Shown here: positions 34,684 through 43,045 of the stretch, piece by piece | Position numbering within the stretch: the first letter of the stretch is position 1 | How the letters are laid out: every line of letters starts with the position of its first letter | NCBI GenBank assembly: GCA_964372215.1 | Contig: CAYJQC010000008.1 | Location: 62,001-126,000 of the forward strand | Direction of reading: 5' to 3' | Source of the DNA: DAIMFL01 sp964372215 | GTDB lineage: Bacteria > Pseudomonadota > Alphaproteobacteria > Dongiales > Dongiaceae | Length of the DNA stretch: 64,000 nt | Translations under genes and position numbers: made by a program | Notes under the pieces: generated by a model | What the model was told of the DNA's origin: nothing | Databases searched by the model: none | What the model saw: only the letters and a program-made list of their open reading frames with translations

Positions 34684-34709
34684 GTTCCATAATCAAGTGA
34701 TTATGGAAC
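34684..34709. promoter_or_regulatory. 26-bp perfect dyad with 2-bp centre, candidate recombinase site
   Basis: GTTCCATAATCA (34684-34695) and TGATTATGGAAC (34698-34709) are perfect 12-bp arms around AG. Serine invertase sites (hix, gix) are also 26-bp dyads with a 2-bp centre. The site lies 52 bp upstream of the recombinase start, so it may also regulate that gene. No second copy was noticed by eye in the window. Confidence 0.5.
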
Positions 34710-34953
34710 GACTCAACTGGCGCTGCGCATCCCAAGGAATCCCGGGTCCGTAGAAGCTGTTTTTCGATGGGGTTTTTGGAACGCCCGACCGGCGCCGTTT
34801 GGAGGCCGTGGCCTTCAGGCTGTTGGCGCGCCCCTCGATCCCGCGAGAGGTTTGCCAAGCGGGTGCCAGGCGTTCCACCCCGGAATCCCGGCAAAGTTGC
34901 ATCCCTCATCGAGATGGCCAAGATTGGGCGCCAGACCAGAGGGAATCGCCCCA

Positions 34954-35553
34954 ATGACCCGCGCGACAGTCCTAACCGATCGCTTCGATCGCGCGCTGCT
35001 CTACGCGACCCATGTGCATGGGGGGCAGGTCCGCAAGGGGACCCCGGTGCCCTACGTCGCCCACCTGCTGGCAGTGGCCGCGACCGTACTGGAGTATGGC
35101 GGCGACGAGGACCTGGCCATCGCCGCGCTGCTGCATGACAGCGTCGAGGATCAGGGCGGCAAGGCGCGGTCGGAGGACGTCCGCAACCGCTTCGGCCCGC
35201 GCGTCGCCAGGATCGTCGAGGCCTGCTCGGACAGCCTCGCCGACACGGCGGGCGGCGAGCGCAAGGCACATTGGCAGGAGCGAAAGGAAGCCTATATCGC
35301 GCACCTGCGGACGGCTGACGAGGACATTCTTCGCGTGTCGCTGGCGGACAAGGTCCACAACGCGCGGGCGATCCTGCGCGACCTGAGAAAGCCCGAGGTC
35401 GGCGAGAAGATCTGGTCCCGCTTCAGCCAACCCAAGGAGCGGACGCTCTGGTACTACCGCAGCCTCGCCGACTCGTTCCGCGAACTGCTTCCCGGCCAGC
35501 TGTCGAACGAGCTCGGCGAAATCGTCGACGTGCTGCAGGCAGACGGTACGTGA
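34954..35553 (+). CDS. HD-domain phosphohydrolase (RelA/SpoT hydrolase-like)
   Basis: A 199-residue protein with a single HD domain similar to the hydrolase half of RelA/SpoT enzymes and MESH1. Motifs are THVHGGQVRKGTPVPYVAHL, AIAALLHDSVED (HD pair) and SLADKVHNARAILRDL. It lacks a synthetase domain, so it could hydrolyse (p)ppGpp or a related nucleotide. GAGGGA precedes the chosen ATG. Its location beside a recombinase, an exonuclease and a restriction system suggests cargo of a mobile island; a defence or alarmone role is speculative. Confidence 0.83.
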   Translation: MTRATVLTDRFDRALLYATHVHGGQVRKGTPVPYVAHLLAVAATVLEYGGDEDLAIAALLHDSVEDQGGKARSEDVRNRFGPRVARIVEACSDSLADTAGGERKAHWQERKEAYIAHLRTADEDILRVSLADKVHNARAILRDLRKPEVGEKIWSRFSQPKERTLWYYRSLADSFRELLPGQLSNELGEIVDVLQADGT

Positions 35554-35607
35554 CCTCGTCCTCCACGCCGCTCGCCGGAATTAACCGTATCGAATCATCG
35601 ACCAGGC

Positions 35608-35871
35608 GTGGGCCACTCGATGTCGTCGCGCTGGCGCCCGAGAATGTGGGGCACGGGGAAGAATGTGCCTCCCCCCGGCTCCCGCCTGATGGCCAGTTGT
35701 CCGAAGTGCGGCCGGCGGCGAATGAACAAGGCCAAGGGCAAACCTCAACGCTGCCCCCGCTGCGGCCCGATGCCGGTGCGAGAATTGCCTACAAAGGACC
35801 AAGACCATGATCCTCTACATCGACACCGAGACGACTGGCTTCCCGAACATGAGCGCCCCGTCCCACGCTGA
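35608..35871 (+). CDS. possible small zinc-ribbon protein
   Basis: An 87-codon frame with the paired motif CPKCGRRRMNKAKGKPQRCP and CG (C-x2-C-x15-C-x2-C), which fits a rubredoxin-like zinc ribbon. The start is unclear; an internal ATG nearer the motif (MASCPKCG) may be the real one. The last 65 bp overlap the exonuclease start in another frame. Weak evidence: the motif is good but the remainder is basic, low-complexity sequence. Confidence 0.35.
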   Translation: MGHSMSSRWRPRMWGTGKNVPPPGSRLMASCPKCGRRRMNKAKGKPQRCPRCGPMPVRELPTKDQDHDPLHRHRDDWLPEHERPVPR

Positions 35872-36436
35872 AGGCCAGCCCTACGTCGCGTCGATCGGGG
35901 CCTTCCTGATCGGCGCGAGCAACGAGCCCGAGGAAGTTCTCGACGTGAAGATCAAGCCGGAAGGCTGGACCATGCCGCGCGATCTCGTCGACAAGCTGGG
36001 CAACGGTCTTTATCAGGAAGTGCTGGAGCGCGACGGCATCGAGCTGTCCGAGGCGATGCAATGGCTCGACGACATGCACGGTTGGGCACATCTGATCGTC
36101 GGCGCGAACCCGGCTTTCGACATGAAGATGCTGAGTGTGTCGAAATATCGCTGCGAATCTAGGACTTCTTGGCCTGGGGACACCAAGGTCTTCGACGTGC
36201 TGTCGGCTTGTGCGAAATACGCCAAGATCACGCCGACGCCAGCGATGCTCCGGGCCGGCTTCCATTGGAACAAGACACCGAAGCTGTCGGAGGCGGTCAA
36301 GCTGATCTTGGGGCGCGACCACGATGGCGCCCATTCGGCCATGGCGGACGCCCTGGCGGCCCGTGATCTGCATGACTGGCTTCTGGGCGCTAAGCAGCGC
36401 AAGGCCGCTGAGCGGCGCGAGGGGCGGCTCCTATGA
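35807..36436 (+). CDS. DnaQ-type 3'-5' exonuclease
   Basis: A 209-residue DEDD-family exonuclease. Exo I is MILYIDTETTGFP (Asp, Glu), Exo II is near IVGANPAFDMKML (Asp), and Exo III is GAHSAMADALAARDL (His, Asp). It is a stand-alone domain, as in phage or island repair proteins. It is coupled to the next small zinc-finger gene by a 4-bp overlap and precedes the type I restriction operon. It could act on invading or element DNA; no specific role is shown. Confidence 0.85.
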   Translation: MILYIDTETTGFPNMSAPSHAEGQPYVASIGAFLIGASNEPEEVLDVKIKPEGWTMPRDLVDKLGNGLYQEVLERDGIELSEAMQWLDDMHGWAHLIVGANPAFDMKMLSVSKYRCESRTSWPGDTKVFDVLSACAKYAKITPTPAMLRAGFHWNKTPKLSEAVKLILGRDHDGAHSAMADALAARDLHDWLLGAKQRKAAERREGRLL

Positions 36437-36669
36437 CCACCCCTGACCAGACCAGGGAACTGCCGATCCGGCATTGCCGCGAGTGTGCCAAGCCGTTCCG
36501 GGCTTGGCGTTCAGATCAGAAGTTCTGCCAGCCGGTCTGCAAGAGAGGCTACTTCGGCAGGGCCGCGTCGCGCGGGGCGCAGTGCAGGGACAGAAGAGGG
36601 CGCCAGGGCCCGGCGCCCGTCGGGTCGAAGCAGGATTGCAGGAGACGCAATGGCCGATCAGGCGCGTGA
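36433..36669 (+). CDS. small zinc-finger protein
   Basis: A 78-residue protein starting on ATGA at the exonuclease stop. It shows IRHCRECAKPFRAWRSDQKF then CQPVCKRGYF, a C-x2-C...C-x3-C treble-clef pattern seen in phage and element zinc fingers. The C-terminal half is basic and low complexity. It overlaps the following gene by 20 bp. Function unknown; probable nucleic-acid binding. Confidence 0.6.
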   Translation: MTTPDQTRELPIRHCRECAKPFRAWRSDQKFCQPVCKRGYFGRAASRGAQCRDRRGRQGPAPVGSKQDCRRRNGRSGA

Positions 36670-36871
36670 AGACAGGTTTGTCGAGGCATTGACCAGGCTT
36701 GGCGGGCGGGCCGGGAAGGGCCGGCGCCGCAAGGCGCTGGGATGGGATGAGGCGACCTACAAGGCGTTGAAGGACGATCTTGTTGCCAAGGGCGTCGTCA
36801 CGCCTGGGGGCGGCTGCAGCGGTTCGGTGGACGAAGCCGAAGCGCAGTTGAGCGAGAGGCATGATGACTGA
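36650..36871 (+). CDS. stand-alone copy of the HsdM N-terminal domain
   Basis: A 73-residue protein (GGAG 36641-36644 ahead of the ATG). Its body REDRFVEALTRLGGRAGKG, ALGWDEATYKALKDDLVAKG and VVTPGGGCSGSV repeats, position by position, the first ~60 residues of the following HsdM (QKDRFVEALKKLGGSAGNG, ALRWDEQTYAAIKASLIHQG, VVAPGRGRGGSV). The fold is probably a small winged helix. It overlaps hsdM by 11 bp. It might bind DNA as a regulator of, or partner in, the restriction complex, or be a simple tandem duplication. Confidence 0.75.
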   Translation: MADQAREDRFVEALTRLGGRAGKGRRRKALGWDEATYKALKDDLVAKGVVTPGGGCSGSVDEAEAQLSERHDD

Positions 36872-38687
36872 CCAAGAGCAAAAAGACCGATTTGTCGAAG
36901 CCTTGAAGAAACTCGGCGGATCGGCCGGAAACGGACGCCTGCGAGAGGCATTGCGCTGGGATGAGCAAACCTACGCGGCGATCAAGGCGTCGCTGATCCA
37001 TCAAGGCGTCGTCGCACCCGGACGCGGCCGCGGTGGCTCCGTTGCCCTGACAGATCATCAAGGCGGCACCGCCCAAGAGCTTGGCGAATTGTTCCCGGAC
37101 GAGGCGCTCTCAAATGGGGGGCGACGCGCCGCGAAGCGACCCACGCCAACCGACGGAAACGGCGTCGATGGCGGCCCCAAGTGGCGAACGGCAGCGGCGA
37201 TGACCAAGCCGCCTCGGTCACCGCAGGGCGCGAGCTTCCAGCAAGCCTTTCGGAATATCGACGACGCTCTCCGCAAGGAGGCTGGCTGCACGACCGAGCT
37301 GGACTACACCGAGCAGACCTCCTGGCTGCTGTTCCTGAAATACCTCGACGATCTGGAGCAGGACAAGGCGATGGAGGCCGCGCTGGACGGCAAGGCCTAT
37401 ACATTCATTCTTGATGAATCGTACCGCTGGGATAGCTGGGCCGCGCCAAAGACCCAAACCGGCACCATCGATCACAACCGGGCGCTGACCGGCGACGATC
37501 TGTGCGACTTCGTCGATGATCAGCTGTTCCCATATCTGGAAGGCTTCAAGCAGCGGGCCAGCGGGCCGGCCACGCTCGAATACAAGATCGGCGAGATCTT
37601 CGGCGAGATCGGAAACAAGATCCGCAGCGGCTACAATCTGCGCGAGATCATCGATCATATCGACGAGCTGCACTTCCGTTCCCAGACCGAGAAGCACGAG
37701 CTCTCCGTGCTGTACGAGGAGAAGATCAAGCGGATGGGCAACGCCGGGCGCAACGGCGGCGAGTACTACACGCCGCGCCCGCTGATCCGCGCCATGGTGC
37801 GGGTGGTCAAGCCCGAGATCGGCGAGCGCATCTACGACGGCGCCTGCGGCTCGGCCGGCTTCCTGTGCGAGGCCTTCGATTACCTGAAGGCCAAGTCCGG
37901 CCTCACCACCGGCGACCTCAGGACGCTCCAGGAACGCACCTTCTACGGCAAGGAAAAGAAGTCGCTCGCCTACGTCATGGCGATCATGAACATGATCCTG
38001 CACGGCATCGAGGCGCCCAGCATCCTGCACACCAACACGCTCGCCGAGAACATCGCCGACATCCAGGAGAAGGACCGTTTCGACATCGCGCTGGCCAATC
38101 CGCCGTTCGGCGGCCAGGAGCGCAGGGAAGTGCAGCAGAACTTCCCGATCCGCACCGGCGAGACGGCCTACCTGTTCCTCCAGCACTTCATCCGCATCCT
38201 CAAGCCAGGCGGCCGGGCCGGCATCGTCATCAAGAACACCTTCCTCTCCAATAGCGACAACGCCTCGGTCAGCCTGCGCAAGCTATTGCTGGAAAGCTGC
38301 AACCTGCACACAGTGCTCGATTGTCCAGGCGGCACCTTCCAGGGGGCGGGCGTCAAGACCGTGGTGCTGTTCTTCGAGAAAGGCGCGCCGACGCGGAAGA
38401 CCTGGTTCTACCAGCTCGATCCCGGCCGCACCCTTGGCAAGACCAACCCGCTAAACGACAACGACCTCGCCGAGTGTGTGACGCTGCAAAAGACCTTCGC
38501 GGACTCGCTCAAGAGCTGGACCGTGGACGCCGGGACCATCGACCAGGCGACCTTCGACCTATCAGTCAGGAACCCCAACGGCGGCGAGGACATCACCCAC
38601 CGCAGCCCGCAGGAAATCATGGACGAAATCGCCGCGCTGGACGCCGAGAGCGCGGGGGTGCTGGCGAAAATCAGGGCGATACTGTGA
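36861..38687 (+). CDS. hsdM: type I restriction-modification methyltransferase subunit
   Basis: The 608-residue N6-adenine methyltransferase subunit of a type I system. The first ~60 residues are a winged-helix-like extension shared with the small gene upstream, followed by a ~60-residue linker. The HsdM helical domain starts at about residue 120 (ASFQQAFRNIDDALRKEAGC). SAM binding is GEYYTPRPLIRAMVRVVKP with YDGACGSAGFLCEAFDYL, and the catalytic motif is NPPFGGQER. It overlaps hsdS by 4 bp. It would pair with HsdS for methylation and with HsdR for cutting. Confidence 0.93.
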   Translation: MMTDQEQKDRFVEALKKLGGSAGNGRLREALRWDEQTYAAIKASLIHQGVVAPGRGRGGSVALTDHQGGTAQELGELFPDEALSNGGRRAAKRPTPTDGNGVDGGPKWRTAAAMTKPPRSPQGASFQQAFRNIDDALRKEAGCTTELDYTEQTSWLLFLKYLDDLEQDKAMEAALDGKAYTFILDESYRWDSWAAPKTQTGTIDHNRALTGDDLCDFVDDQLFPYLEGFKQRASGPATLEYKIGEIFGEIGNKIRSGYNLREIIDHIDELHFRSQTEKHELSVLYEEKIKRMGNAGRNGGEYYTPRPLIRAMVRVVKPEIGERIYDGACGSAGFLCEAFDYLKAKSGLTTGDLRTLQERTFYGKEKKSLAYVMAIMNMILHGIEAPSILHTNTLAENIADIQEKDRFDIALANPPFGGQERREVQQNFPIRTGETAYLFLQHFIRILKPGGRAGIVIKNTFLSNSDNASVSLRKLLLESCNLHTVLDCPGGTFQGAGVKTVVLFFEKGAPTRKTWFYQLDPGRTLGKTNPLNDNDLAECVTLQKTFADSLKSWTVDAGTIDQATFDLSVRNPNGGEDITHRSPQEIMDEIAALDAESAGVLAKIRAIL

Positions 38688-39880
38688 AGGTAGGATGGGA
38701 AACGAAGAAGCTGAGGGATCTTTACCAGATCGGTTCGAGCAAACGCGTTCTGAAGTCCCAATGGAGAACGAGCGGAGTTCCGTTCTACCGTGGACGCGAG
38801 GTCACGCGATTGGCAGCCGACGGCTTCGTCGACAACGAGCTGTTCATCTCTGAGGAGCACTTCGCTGAGCTATCGAAAGAATATGGTATCCCGAAAGCTG
38901 GCGACATTCTCATTACTGCCATTGGAACAATTGGGAACTCATATGTCGTCCGAGGTAGTGACAGGGTGTATTTCAAGGACGCGAGCGTTCTGTGGATGAA
39001 ACGGACCGCCAACGTAAGTAGCGAGTTCATCAATATGTGGCTGAAGTCGCCCTCCTTTTTTGACCAACTCGACCGAGGAAAAGGGGCGACAGTCGATACA
39101 CTCACGATACAAAAGCTGCAAAGCGTTGAACTCCGTTTGCCCCCGCTTTCCGAACAGAAGCGGATCGTCGGGATTCTAGACGAAGCGCTCGTAGGCCTCG
39201 CGACCGCCGCGGACTACACCGGGCAGAACCTCCAAAACGCCCGCGCCCTCTTCGAAAGCCACCTGCAGTCCGTGTTCACGGAGCGAGGCGAGGGGTGGGT
39301 GGAGAAGAGGCTCGAACAAGTTGGAAAGACGCAAACCGGATCAACGCCGAAGACATCTGACAAGGCGAACTATGGAGACTGCATTTCGTTCGTAAAGCCA
39401 CCGGATTTCAATGCCGATGGGTCTCTACACTACGAGAAAGATGGATTGAGCGAGAAAGGTCTCGCGATTGCGCGTGTCGTCTCGGCAGGCTCGGTGCTCA
39501 TGGTCTGTATCGGTGCGACGATCGGGAAATGCGGATACTGCGAACGCGACGTGACGACCAATCAACAAATTAATGCGCTTACACCAACCAACGGGTCGTC
39601 TCACCGCTTTCTTTACTACCAGATGCGGACGGAGAACTTTCAGCATCGAGTTATTCAAGCTTCCGGGCAAGCAACCCTTCCGATAATCAACAAATCCAAG
39701 TGGAGCGCGCTGTCTGTCTGGCTTCCACCGACGGCTTTGGATCAAGAACGAATAGCCGCAAAACTTGACTCGCTCTTGGCGGAAACCCAGCGCCTCGAAT
39801 CCATCTACCAGCAGAAACTCGCCTCCCTGGATGCGCTGAAGAAGTCGCTGCTGCACGAGGCCTTCGCCGGCAACCTCTAG
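38684..39880 (+). CDS. hsdS: type I restriction-modification specificity subunit
   Basis: A 398-residue DNA-recognition subunit starting at a GTG (38684) that overlaps the hsdM stop. Two target-recognition domains (about 1-150 and 205-350) are each followed by a helical spacer: LPPLSEQKRIVGILDEA and LPPTALDQERIAAKLDSLLA, the usual conserved repeats. The first domain starts with GWETKKLRDLYQIGSS and the second with GWVEKRLEQVGKTQTGSTPK. Base composition in the recognition domains is clearly more AT-rich than in hsdM and hsdR, as expected for frequently exchanged specificity modules. The target sequence cannot be predicted. Confidence 0.92.
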   Translation: MKVGWETKKLRDLYQIGSSKRVLKSQWRTSGVPFYRGREVTRLAADGFVDNELFISEEHFAELSKEYGIPKAGDILITAIGTIGNSYVVRGSDRVYFKDASVLWMKRTANVSSEFINMWLKSPSFFDQLDRGKGATVDTLTIQKLQSVELRLPPLSEQKRIVGILDEALVGLATAADYTGQNLQNARALFESHLQSVFTERGEGWVEKRLEQVGKTQTGSTPKTSDKANYGDCISFVKPPDFNADGSLHYEKDGLSEKGLAIARVVSAGSVLMVCIGATIGKCGYCERDVTTNQQINALTPTNGSSHRFLYYQMRTENFQHRVIQASGQATLPIINKSKWSALSVWLPPTALDQERIAAKLDSLLAETQRLESIYQQKLASLDALKKSLLHEAFAGNL

Positions 39881-39888
39881 GGCCACGC

Positions 39889-42213
39889 ATGAACGAAGCC
39901 GAGACCCGCGCCGAGCACATCGATCCCGCCCTTGCGGCGGCGGGTTGGGGCGTGGTCGAGGGCAGCCGCGTCCGCCGCGAATATCAGATCTCGCCGGGAC
40001 GCATCGAGGGTGGTGGGCGGCGCGGCAGGCCGCTGAAAGCCGACTACGTGCTGATCTATCGCAACACCAATCTCGCGGTAATCGAGGCGAAACCTTGGGA
40101 CGATCCGCTGACCGAGGGTGTGGCCCAGGCCAAGGATTACGCCGGCAAGCTTGCGGTCCGCTTCACCTACTCGTCCAACGGCCAGGGCTTCTACGGCATC
40201 GACATGCTAGTGGGTAGCGAAGGCGAGATTGCCGCGTTTCCGACGCCCGAAGAACTTTGGGAGCGGACCTTCGCCGAGGAGAATGTCTGGCGGGATCGCT
40301 TCGCCGACGTGCCGTTCGAGGACAAGGGCGGGTCGCACCCCGGCCGCTATTATCAGGACGTCGCCGTCGAGCGGGTGATGGATGCCATCGCCGCCGACAG
40401 GCAGCGCATCCTGCTGACGCTCGCCACCGGCACCGGCAAGACCTTCATCGCCTTCCAGATCGCCTGGAAGCTGTTCCACAGCCGCTGGAACCTGGGGCGC
40501 GAGCCGACGCGCCGCCCGCGCATCCTGTTCCTCGCCGACCGCAACATCCTCGCCAACCAGGCGTTCAACGCCTTCTCGGCCTTTCCCGATGACGCGCTGG
40601 TGCGGATCGCGCCGGCGGATATCCGCAAAAAGGGCCGGGTGCCCAAGAACGGCAGCATCTTTTTCACCATCTTCCAGACCTTCATGAGCGGGCCGCCGAA
40701 GGACGGCCATCCCTCGCCCTATTTCGGCGAATACCCGCCCGATTTCTTCGACTTCATCGTCATCGACGAGTGCCATCGCGGCGGGGCCAACGACGAAAGC
40801 AACTGGCGCGGCATCCTCGATTACTTCGCGCCCGCGGTGCAGCTCGGCCTCACCGCCACGCCCAAGCGCGCCGACAACGTGGATACCTACGCCTATTTCG
40901 GCGAGCCGGTTTACGTCTATTCGCTCAAGGACGGCATCAACGACGGCTTCCTGACGCCGTTCCGGGTCAGGCAGATCGCGACGACTCTGGACGACTATGT
41001 CTACACCTCAGACGACACGCTGATCGAGGGCGAGATCGAGGAGGGAAAGCGCTACACGGAGCCCGATTTCAACAGAATCATCGAGATCAAGGAGCGCGAG
41101 GCGCACCGGGTGAAGCTGCTTCTGGAGCAGATTGACCAGCGCCAGAAGACGTTGGTTTTCTGTGCCACCCAGAACCACGCGCTGGCGGTGCGCGACCTGA
41201 TCAACCAGATGAAGGCGAGCAAGGACCCGAATTATTGCCAGCGGGTGACGGCCAACGACGGCGCCCTCGGCGAGCAGCATTTGCGCGACTTCCAGGACAA
41301 CGAGAAGACGATCCCGACGATCCTCACCACGTCGCAGAAGCTCTCGACCGGCGTCGACGCCCGCAACATCCGCAACATCGTGCTGATGCGGCCGATCAAC
41401 TCGATGATCGAGTTCAAGCAGATCATCGGGCGGGGCACCCGGCTTTACGACGGCAAGGACTACTTCACGATCTACGACTTCGTGAAGGCGCATCTCCACT
41501 TCAGCGATCCCGAATGGGATGGCGAGCCGCTGGAGCCGGAACCCAAAGAGCCGAAACCGCCAGCGCCCGGGCTGACGGAACCGCGAGAGCTACCTTGGCC
41601 AGGTCCGGAACCCGAGCCGCGGGCGCAAAAGATCAAGGTCAAGCTCGCCGATGGCAAGGCCCGCACCATTCAGCACATGATGTGCACGAGCTTCTGGCAT
41701 CCTGACGGGACGCCCATGTCGGCACAGCAGTTCATGGAACAGCTTTTCGGCAAGCTTCCGGGCTTCTTCAAGGACGAGGACGAGCTGCGCGCGATCTGGA
41801 GCGCGCCCGACACGCGCAAGAAGCTGTTGGAAGGACTTGCGGAGAACGGGTTCGGCCGCGACCAGCTCGCGGAGATGCAGAAAATCATCGATGCCGAGAA
41901 CAGCGATCTGTTCGACGTGTTGGCGCATGTGGCCTACGCGATGGCGCCGCTGACCCGAGAGGAGCGGGCAGCCAAAGCGAGGGTTGGCATCAGTACCCAG
42001 TTCAACGCCAGGCAACAGGCGTTTCTCGATTTCGTTCTGTCGCACTACGTGAGTGTAGGCGTCGACGAACTGGATCAGGAAAAGCTGACCCCGCTGCTGC
42101 GGATCAAGTACCACAACTCGATTGCCGACGCCGTGGCCGATCTCGGCAGGCCCGAGGAGATCGGCAGGGCCTTCGTCGAATTCCAGAAGTTTCTGTACCA
42201 GGAAGCGGCCTAG
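39889..42213 (+). CDS. hsdR: type I restriction endonuclease motor subunit
   Basis: The 774-residue ATP-dependent translocase and nuclease. The N-terminus carries the nuclease motif (KADYVLIYRNTNLAVIEAKP: Asp, Glu-x-Lys). SF2 motor motifs follow: LATGTGKTFIAFQIAWKLF, FIVIDECHRGG (DECH), LGLTATPKR, LTTSQKLSTGVDARNIRNIV and IIGRGTRLYDGKDYF. The final ~200 residues are a helical HsdM/HsdS-docking region. It starts 8 bp after hsdS, so the three genes form one operon. All key motifs are intact, so the system appears functional. Confidence 0.93.
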   Translation: MNEAETRAEHIDPALAAAGWGVVEGSRVRREYQISPGRIEGGGRRGRPLKADYVLIYRNTNLAVIEAKPWDDPLTEGVAQAKDYAGKLAVRFTYSSNGQGFYGIDMLVGSEGEIAAFPTPEELWERTFAEENVWRDRFADVPFEDKGGSHPGRYYQDVAVERVMDAIAADRQRILLTLATGTGKTFIAFQIAWKLFHSRWNLGREPTRRPRILFLADRNILANQAFNAFSAFPDDALVRIAPADIRKKGRVPKNGSIFFTIFQTFMSGPPKDGHPSPYFGEYPPDFFDFIVIDECHRGGANDESNWRGILDYFAPAVQLGLTATPKRADNVDTYAYFGEPVYVYSLKDGINDGFLTPFRVRQIATTLDDYVYTSDDTLIEGEIEEGKRYTEPDFNRIIEIKEREAHRVKLLLEQIDQRQKTLVFCATQNHALAVRDLINQMKASKDPNYCQRVTANDGALGEQHLRDFQDNEKTIPTILTTSQKLSTGVDARNIRNIVLMRPINSMIEFKQIIGRGTRLYDGKDYFTIYDFVKAHLHFSDPEWDGEPLEPEPKEPKPPAPGLTEPRELPWPGPEPEPRAQKIKVKLADGKARTIQHMMCTSFWHPDGTPMSAQQFMEQLFGKLPGFFKDEDELRAIWSAPDTRKKLLEGLAENGFGRDQLAEMQKIIDAENSDLFDVLAHVAYAMAPLTREERAAKARVGISTQFNARQQAFLDFVLSHYVSVGVDELDQEKLTPLLRIKYHNSIADAVADLGRPEEIGRAFVEFQKFLYQEAA

Positions 42214-42217
42214 GCCC

Positions 42218-42472
42218 GTGGCGGCTTTCGTCCGATACGTCGGCATCGACTACTCGGGCGCGCGAACGCCGGCCGCGAGCCTGAAACGCCTTCGCGTCTA
42301 TATGGCAGAGCGCAGTGTGGCGCCGGGCGAGGTGGTGCCGCCTCCGTCCCCGACAAAGTATTGGACGCGGCGCCGTCCCAAGCGATTCATGAGCGAAGTG
42401 GTCGCGCTACAGCAGCGTGGCGGCGAGATCCTTGTCGACCGCCACGCAATTCCCGCCATGTCGATTGCCTAG
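42218..42472 (+). pseudogene. truncated DUF429-like gene remnant
   Basis: An 84-codon frame from a GTG 4 bp after hsdR. Its start FVRYVGIDYSGARTPAASL and PPPSPTKYWTRR resemble the N-terminal part of a DUF429-like predicted nuclease family (VGIDYSG..TP..SL..L, PPP.P.KYWTR), which normally continues for a few hundred residues. Here it switches after about residue 47 to unrelated sequence and stops. I read it as a truncated cargo gene; a small intact protein is less likely. Confidence 0.45.
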
Positions 42473-42488
42473 GATCGGGTGACTGAAG

Positions 42489-42929
42489 ATGCCTTTCATC
42501 CTAAAGACCACCCCGTTTGCGGCGTCGCCCGGCGACATCTTCGTTGTCGTCGAGAACCCGATGTATGGGGGCGGCGACATCCGTCGGGGCGATGAGGCGT
42601 TCGTATGGTTCTCGGAGACGGAGGGCGGCAATGGCTTAGCGTGGCAGTGTCATGTTGCCGACGTTGCACCGGCGGCGAACGGTGCCATTGCCGCCACGGT
42701 ATGCCTAAGCAATGAGGTGTCCCTGAACTGTCTCGGGAAGAGCGAACTTGAGCCCTATCGCAACGTTCGGGATGCAACGCCACATTCTGAACTCGCACGA
42801 ATTCTCTACTATCACGCTCTAAACAAGGTTGCTGCCCTGAGGCACGAGGATGCCGAGTTTCTACGACAATTTTTCCGTGCGGGCAGCATTGGTTTCGACA
42901 ACGACCGCGGCATGGTGCGCCGTGACTAA
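42489..42929 (+). CDS. hypothetical protein
   Basis: A 146-residue protein with a beta-rich first half (DIFVVVENPMYGGGDIRRGD, EAFVWFSETEGGNGLAWQCH) and a helical C-terminal part (ELARILYYHALNKVAALRHE). The compact barrel-like start could be an EVE- or SH3-like nucleic-acid binder, but no family motif is certain. It follows the restriction operon on the same strand and has lower GC than the flanking core genes, so it is probably island cargo. Confidence 0.6.
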   Translation: MPFILKTTPFAASPGDIFVVVENPMYGGGDIRRGDEAFVWFSETEGGNGLAWQCHVADVAPAANGAIAATVCLSNEVSLNCLGKSELEPYRNVRDATPHSELARILYYHALNKVAALRHEDAEFLRQFFRAGSIGFDNDRGMVRRD

Positions 42930-43005
42930 GCCGATTCTGCCCTGAGCGTGTCGGTATCGAATCGGGACGCTGGTGCGCGCAAGGTAGGCAGATCCCAGGT
43001 GTCTT

Positions 43006-43037
43006 TTGCTTGTGGAATTGGGATGTGTAGTATACAC
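43006..43037 (+). promoter_or_regulatory. promoter/dyad before the large recombinase
   Basis: TTGCTT (43006-43011) and TAGTAT (43028-43033) are spaced by 16 bp. The -10 box lies in the dyad GTGTA-GTA-TACAC (43025-43037), a likely operator. Transcription would start only a few bases before the ATG, giving a very short leader. Confidence 0.45.
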
Positions 43038-43045
43038 TAAACAGC

